Assembly: GCA_023079485.1 (NCBI GenBank)
Contig: CM041108.1
Span: forward strand, 1,178,001-1,242,000
Source of the DNA: Archilochus colubris
Lineage: Eukaryota; Chordata; Aves; Apodiformes; Trochilidae
Direction: 5' to 3'
DNA length: 64,000 bases
The notes under the pieces were generated by a model, which saw only the letters and a program-made list of their open reading frames with translations, was not told where the DNA came from and did no database searches. Made by a program: the position numbers and the translations under genes. Of the stretch, positions 58,391 through 64,000 are shown piece by piece (within the stretch, counting starts at the first letter, position 1; each line of letters opens with the position of its first letter).

Positions 58391-60419
58391 CGCGGCTGCC
58401 GCCAGTCACCTGGAGAGGGAAAAAAGGGGAAAAAAGATTTCCTGAGGTCCAAACTCCATCAAACATCCCCTCCCCCCAAAAAAAAAACCCTCAACTGAGA
58501 GGGGAGTTTATTTTCAAATTAATTCCCCAGAAGATTTATTCCCATTTCTCCACCCTGCAGCCACCAAAGGTTGGACTTGGAGCTGCTCAAAGCCCAGTGA
58601 GCGCTTCCTGAGGGGTGTTCAGTGTCACACAGGAGAAAAATCAAACAAAAGGAATTAAAGAAGAGAATTCAAGAGGAAAAAGGAGACCATGGTGATGACC
58701 TGGAGGGTTTTTTTAAGCCCAGCATCCAACCAGCACAAGTCACCGCGTGTCTGAAGCTGCAGGTGCCACCACCAAGCCCTGTGGCAGCTGAAGGAGATGG
58801 AAGGAAAGAGCATCACATACTTGGGAAACCTCCAAGGCCCTTGAGTCAACCATCCCAGGGACAAAAAGAGCTTTTTGGGCCAACAGGGTGATTTTCTCTT
58901 TCCTCCACAACCTGGAACAAGGCAGCAAAAAGCCCAGGTTGGAGCCAGCTCTGGCAACCCCATGGCGAGGGTGGAAAAAAATCAACTTACCAGGTGGGAG
59001 AAGGTTTTGAGGGGGTTTTTGGGGGGGGATGAGAGGGGAGCAGCCTCTGCTCCTCAAGGTTTGCTCCTTCTCTAAACCCAGCTTCAAGTTGAGTTTGGTT
59101 TTGCCGCCCTCAAAACCAAGCTCCTGACTCCCAACCTGCCACGTCTCAGAAGAGGAGGAGGTCAGGAAGTGTTGAACACCCAACCAAGAGGAAAGGAGGG
59201 GCTGGGTGATGATATCCTGCTCGTGAGGGATTAGTCACCTTGTTTGGGTCAGGAGCACCCACCTCAGCACCCCACCCTGCCTAACCGAGAGGACACCTGC
59301 CACGTCCTCACCTGCTCAAAAACGAGTCAAGAGTCGTGGCTTTGGGGTTAAAACAGGTCAAGAAAGAGGAGAATTGGGACCAGAGAACCAGGCTCTTCCC
59401 TTTCCCCTCACCGTGGAGAAAATCAGATGGGTGGGGAGGGCAATTAATTAGCAAAAAAGGAAAAGGAAAGGTAATTAAAAGGGAATTAAGGATAATTAAA
59501 CCACCCTGCAAGCAATGGAGAGAGGAAGGACAGAAAACAGTGTCTGATGGCGAGGGAGAAGGATGGGGAGAGGGATGGGGATGTGGTGGTGGGACATGGG
59601 CTCCCATCATCACCTGGAGACCTCAGGAAAAGGTTTCAACATGCCCCCCACTTCCCCCCCCAAGTCCACCATCCCAATTCCTGGCTCTGGGAATCCCTCC
59701 AGGGAGGGAGCAGCTGCTGGGGGGAGGGATGAGCCCTCTTTAATTGGGGAAAAAACCAGAAGGAAGGGACTCTTAGAAAGCAGCTGCTGGAGTTTTGGCG
59801 GTTTTTTGCCTAGCAGAAAGTCCCCAAGGAGACATCTGAAAAGTGTCACCTGAGGGGCCCAACCCCACCCTGCTGCCCCAGGGCTGGGGTGCTGCTGGGC
59901 TTCAGCACCCCAATTTAACACCAAGTCCACCCTCCCAGCTCTCCCCTGTGGGGCCAAACCACCCCAACTCCAAGCCCCTCCTGCAGCTCCAGGGTCCCAG
60001 AGGAACCCCCTCTCCCTGCTCCTTGATGTTCCACACCACCTTTTTTTCTTCCTCTTCTTCTTTAAATATTACTAATTTTTTTTTCTCTCTGAAGGTTTTT
60101 CATGAGTATTTTTTTGTTTGTTTCTCCCCAGGCTTGTCCCCACAGGAGAGCAGATCACTTACCTAAGCCAAACACTTGGAATAACCTGTGGACAATTCAG
60201 GGGTAGTGAAGCGTTTGGGGAATGCGGAACAAACCCAGAGCACACCCGGGGGCTGCCCCCCCCGGGACCTCGGCCAATGCCCCACCAGCTGCCTCCTGAC
60301 ACAGCCACCACCCAGCTCAGACAGGGCTGAGCAGCCCCAAAGTCACCTCCAGGGTGGCCTCAAGGGCCCTGCTGCACCCCCAGACCCGGCCCTGCAGCAC
60401 CAGCAGCACCTGAAGCCTT

Positions 60420-61098
60420 CCTGGTGCCACCAACGGCAAGCCCAGTGCCACCAACGGAACTCCTGGTGCCACCAACAGAACCCCTGGTGCCACCAACAGC
60501 ACCTCTGGTGCCACCAACAGAACCCCTGGTGCACCAACAGCACCTCTGTGGTGTGGTGGTGGTTGTGCACCAACAGCACCTCTGGTGACACCAACAGAAT
60601 CTCTGCTGCCACCAACGGAACTCCTGGTGCCACCAACGGAACTCCTGGTGCCACCAACGGAATCCCTGGTGCCAACCTCTCTGGTGCCAGCATTGCAACT
60701 CTGCTGCCACCAACAGCACCCCTGGTGCCACCAACATCACCTCTGCTGCCACCACTGCATCCCTGGTGCCACCAACAGCACCTCTGGTGACACCAATGGC
60801 AAACCCAGTGCCACCAACAGGATCCTTGGTGCCACCACTGCATCTCCAATCCCACCAACAGCATTCCTCCAATGCCACCAATAGCATCTCTGCTGCCACC
60901 ACTGCATCCCTGCTGCCACCAACAGCACCCCTGGTGCCACCAATGGCATCCCCAATCCCACCAACAGCACCCCTGGTGCCATCAGCTGCATCCCTGGTGC
61001 CATCAGCTGCACCCCTGGTGACACAAACTCCATCCCCAATCCCACCAGCAGCACCCTTGGTATTACACCAAGAGCACCCCTGGTGCCACTACAGCATC
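60420..61098 (+). repeat. 21-bp-period minisatellite in the ST3GAL4 5' intron
   Basis: About 32 imperfect copies of a 21-bp unit containing CTGGTGCCACCAACAG plus a CACCC/CATCC variable end. Since 21 is a multiple of three, several frames stay open on both strands (PPTAPLV-like and VGGTRGA-like repeats); these are not genes. Interrupted at 60,548-60,570 by a GGTGTGGTGGTGG stretch. Confidence 0.95.
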
Positions 61099-61559
61099 CC
61101 AGTCCTGCTGGGACCCATCCCTTCCTCCCCCTCTACTCTGGTGGGTTCAGTCCAGGCCATCTCCTCCCCCACACATCCCTGGAGCTGAGGGGAAAGTCCC
61201 AGGTGGATTCAGCTCCCCACGCTTGGAAGCAGCATCCAAACAACCCCCTCTCTGATGCTGAGCACCCAAACTGCCCCCCGGGCTGAACCTCTCCCCCAGA
61301 AATGCCTCCCAAGCCCCTCAGCTCCTCAATGAGCTTCCCCACCTCCTTCAGATCCACGATGGGAATTTCCCCACCCAGTTCCACCATGGCCAAAGGAAAA
61401 CCCCTGGGAGATGCCACCCCCATGGCCACAGCCCTTCCTGCTCCAGGGGTGACCTCGCAGGAGCCCCTTCCCACATCTCCACCTCTTGGTGCTCCTCTAT
61501 TGCCATGGTAGCCCATGGCTTTGGGGAAAACAAGGTGGACACTGCTCCCATGCTCTACT

Positions 61560-61630
61560 CATCCCACCCCACCATCTCATCCCTTCCCATCCCATCTCAT
61601 CCCATCCCATCTCCTCTCATCCCACCACCC
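61560..61630 (+). repeat. CATCCCATCT short tandem tract
   Basis: Repeated TCATCCCATCCCATCTCATC-type units, about 70 bp. Confidence 0.85.
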
Positions 61631-62729
61631 CACCCCTGAGGACCACTCCATCTCCTCTGCACCCCCCCAGCCCCTTCCCTCCCCTCAGCAGGGATGGGAT
61701 CACCAGAGGAACCTGGTTCCCCACCACCACCCTCTCAGCCTCATCCTTTCCCAGCACCACCAGCACGTGCTGGAGCCTCATCTCAACCTGGGAGGTGGCC
61801 AAGGGGCTTGGCAGAGCTTCAGAGGGACCCAAACTCCTCAGCCTGGCACCCAGAGTTCCCCCACCCTGGGTGCCCCCACCCCAAGCTGCTCAGGGACTCA
61901 GTTTGGTTTTGTTCTGACCAGGAATGGGGATTGGGGTGCTGGGGACACCAAGGGTGCTGGGGGAAGGATGGAGATGCTGGGGGGGAAGGAGGGGAGAGAG
62001 GATGAGTCCTTCCATGCAGGCACAAACCCCAGATCACCCCAGGATAGTGGCTGCAGGAGCTCTGATCCCACCCAGCCTCTCCTCTTTTTTTTAGTTTGTT
62101 TTTTTTTTAATGGAATCCTTGCAGCAGGAAAACCAAAAGGATGGGCTCCAACCCCCTTCCCACAGCCCCAAAATCCCAGCTGCATGGGTGCACCCAAAGC
62201 CTCCAGGGTGACCCCAGGAACTCAGGGCCCTTCCTGGGTGTGTTCACCCATGTTATTAGAGGTTATAGATTACTAATTACGTTAAATAGGCTTGAAAAAC
62301 AGAAAATCAAACCTCTTCCACTGCCTGAGCTGCTGGAGAAGTGAGCCACCCATGGGGGGGGACAACCCCTGCTCACCAGCTGAGGGTGGGCACCTGGTTA
62401 CAGCCATGGGATCAGGGTGGATCCAGACACCTCCCCTCATCCTCCCTGCCCTGGCTGGTCCCCACTTGCCACCTCAGCCATCTCATTGCCACCTCAGTCA
62501 CCTTGTTGCCACGTTAACCCCATCCTTGGGGACATGGGGGTGGCAATGGTGGCATCGGCAACGCAACTCGTGGGGCTCACTGTGTGTGTGTCCCCAGAAC
62601 ACGACCCCCCCAGAGAACCCGGGTGGGAAATGAAGTGATTTCAAGTTGAAGTGGCAACTTTTAACTCCAGGCGTTCCCTTTTCCAGGGCTCCAAAGCCAC
62701 CTGCCCATCTCCAAAGTGCCACCTTAACC

Positions 62730-62770
62730 CCCGGCACGGCGCCGGCCCCGCGGTTTTCCGGTGGTTTCCT
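62730..62770. promoter_or_regulatory. Small CpG-rich patch
   Basis: CCGGCACGGCGCCGGCCCCG, then CGGTTTTCCGG, a local CpG cluster between the candidate 5' exon and the coding exons of ST3GAL4. Too short for a CpG island; could be part of an alternative promoter. No TATA box or initiator could be assigned. Confidence 0.2.
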
Positions 62771-63198
62771 CCTGCTCTGCCCCAACGGAACACCCAGGGG
62801 GGACCCACCCTGCACTCCCGCCAGCCCAAAAAACCTCGGGGTGAAAAAAGCAGATGGATTTCTGAACCCCCGTCCCTGCCCTTTTTCTCTGACCATGAAG
62901 GAAAATACCCCAGAAAATATCATGAAACATCTACAGATTATCAAGAAACATCCACAAAATGTCCACAAAGTACCAAAAAAATAATCCACAGAATTTCCAA
63001 AATTATCCAGAAATGTCCACCAAGGAACTTCCACTTGGCACCCCCAACATCCCCTCCAACCTCCAGCAGCCCCCTCAGCCACCCCAGGAGGAGGCTGCTC
63101 AAGCCCAGGGCAGCATTCCCAGCATTTTCCAGCATTCCCAGCAGTGGGGGAGAGGCTGAAGGGTGACAAGGAGCTGGCAAGAGGTGACAGCTACTTAC

Positions 63199-63259
63199 GG
63201 TCCGTCCTCTTGGGCCAGGCAGGAGCTGGGTGGGATCTACGAGCCCATTCTCTCTTCCC
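63199..63259 (-). other. ST3GAL4: Candidate ST3GAL4 5' exon (61 bp)
   Basis: On the minus strand a very good acceptor (TTTTTTTCCTGTTTTACAG) and donor (GGACGGACC|GTAAGT) bracket 61 bp. Spliced to the acceptor at 58,409, the frame of ST3GAL4 stays open through this exon (GRENGLVDPTQ...GRT). In another frame it contains a 3-residue uORF (ATGGGCTCGTAG). ST3GAL4 has several untranslated 5' exons in mammals, so 5' UTR is most likely. The assignment rests on splice signals alone. Confidence 0.45.
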
Positions 63260-64000
63260 CTGTAAAACAGGAAAAAAAAGGTAAAAACCCAACATCCTCA
63301 AGGGCTCCAGCAACTGGTGAGGGAAACCATTTCTCTCGAGAGGACCCTGATCCGGGGCAGCACTGATGAGGAGCCAACAGGAGGTCTCCAGAAGATATCT
63401 GTGCTCCTCAGAAAGCCACCCAGCCCCAGCAGCACCCGCCTTCCAGCTGCTTTTAAGGAGGAGGGTGCAATGGTTGGGTGCCAAAACCTGGCCACAGGTT
63501 CCCCCTTTTGCCACCCAAATACTTCCCTGTGCCTCAGAGGAAGCAGGTCCCAGGGAGAGGTGGCCCCAGCCCCGCTCACCTCTGCAATTCTCCTGCCATC
63601 CCACCTGGAGAATCCTCCCTTAATTCCACCTGACCAGCAGCAATCCACAAAAAACTTGAAGGAGAAACCCTGCTGAGATGCCACCACCCAGGGGAAAAAA
63701 CTTTAGGAGGCAAAACCCTCCTGAAGTGCCCCCAGGCAGGGCTGAAGCCTCCCAAGAAAAGCTGCTCTGCATCCAGCTTGATCACCCCAACTCATCAGCT
63801 GGAGGGGGAACACAGCTGCTGGGATGGACAGGGTGGGTGGGGGGAGTCCCAGCTTGCCCCCCAAAATAACCCAAAAACTTGAGTTTTTAACCTGGAGTTG
63901 AAAAGCCCCCCCAGCCCCCAGGCACCTTTCCCTCTTGATGCTCCCCTCATTCTTCACTGGGTGCCTCCCCCCTAGGGTTTGGCTCCCCATGGATGAGGGA
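63260..64000 (-). other. Upstream ST3GAL4 region or intron, no feature recognised
   Basis: Unique sequence of moderate GC. No exon, promoter island or repeat could be supported. Confidence 0.5.

Larger units (their letters stand above)
58410..63198 (-). other. ST3GAL4 5' intron region (4.8 kb)
   Basis: Between the first coding exon and the candidate 5' exon. It holds an AT-rich block (59,440-59,505), a strong minus-strand donor-like site (GGCTTAG|GTAAGTG at 60,162), the 21-bp minisatellite (60,420-61,098), a CATCCCATCT tract (61,560-61,630) and a CpG-rich patch at 62,735-62,765. No other gene is recognised. Confidence 0.6.

Noticed and set aside
57625..58611. 328-codon plus-strand frame opposite ST3GAL4 exons 1-2
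   Set aside because: It is antisense to verified ST3GAL4 exons and introns; no family similarity.
60343..61188. Repeat-protein-like frames on both strands (VGGT and PPTAPLV repeats)
   Set aside because: Caused by a 21-bp minisatellite; open in several frames at once and inside an intron.

Overview
The window looks like avian nuclear DNA. It carries two vertebrate multi-exon genes with GT-AG introns. Its interspersed repeats are CR1 LINE fragments, several ending in or near the ATTCTATG-type 3' octamer, in both orientations. I recognised no mammalian SINEs. GC is moderate to high, and simple repeats (polypyrimidine, GGA, AAT, GAGAAG and several minisatellites) are abundant. A bird microchromosome would fit; I cannot name the species.

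Gene 1, plus strand, about 1-54,640: the 3' part of KIRREL3 (kin of IRRE-like 3, an immunoglobulin-superfamily synaptic and slit-diaphragm-type adhesion protein). Thirteen coding exons from 17,195 to 53,066 encode the last ~633 residues: Ig domains 2-5, a 36-bp juxtamembrane microexon, the transmembrane helix and the whole cytoplasmic tail ending in a PDZ ligand (THV). Signal peptide and Ig1 exons were not found, so bases 1-17,194 read as part of a large upstream intron. Introns of 2.0, 6.1 and 12.6 kb follow the first three exons; downstream introns are 93 bp to 3.6 kb. The 3' UTR holds G-rich runs and a long GGGACA-type minisatellite before a poly(A) signal at 54,634.

Gene 2, minus strand, 55,198-58,343 (coding): ST3GAL4 (beta-galactoside alpha-2,3-sialyltransferase 4), complete in ten coding exons, 332 residues, with the type II anchor and sialylmotifs L, S, III and VS. 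A good candidate 5' exon lies at 63,199-63,259. A ~0.7 kb, 21-bp-period minisatellite occupies the intron between it and the coding part.

The genes are convergent, with stop codons 2.1 kb apart, as is known for KIRREL3 and ST3GAL4 in mammals. The rest is intronic: CR1 fragments, low-complexity tracts and AT-rich non-repetitive blocks that could be conserved regulatory elements. I found no RNA gene, CRISPR array or novel multi-gene system. The most unusual structures are a CR1 copy with an inverted 5' part, the 36-bp microexon with an exon-length-offset repeat at its borders, a NAGNAG acceptor, an open frame running upstream of the ST3GAL4 start, and the transcribed GGGACA array.
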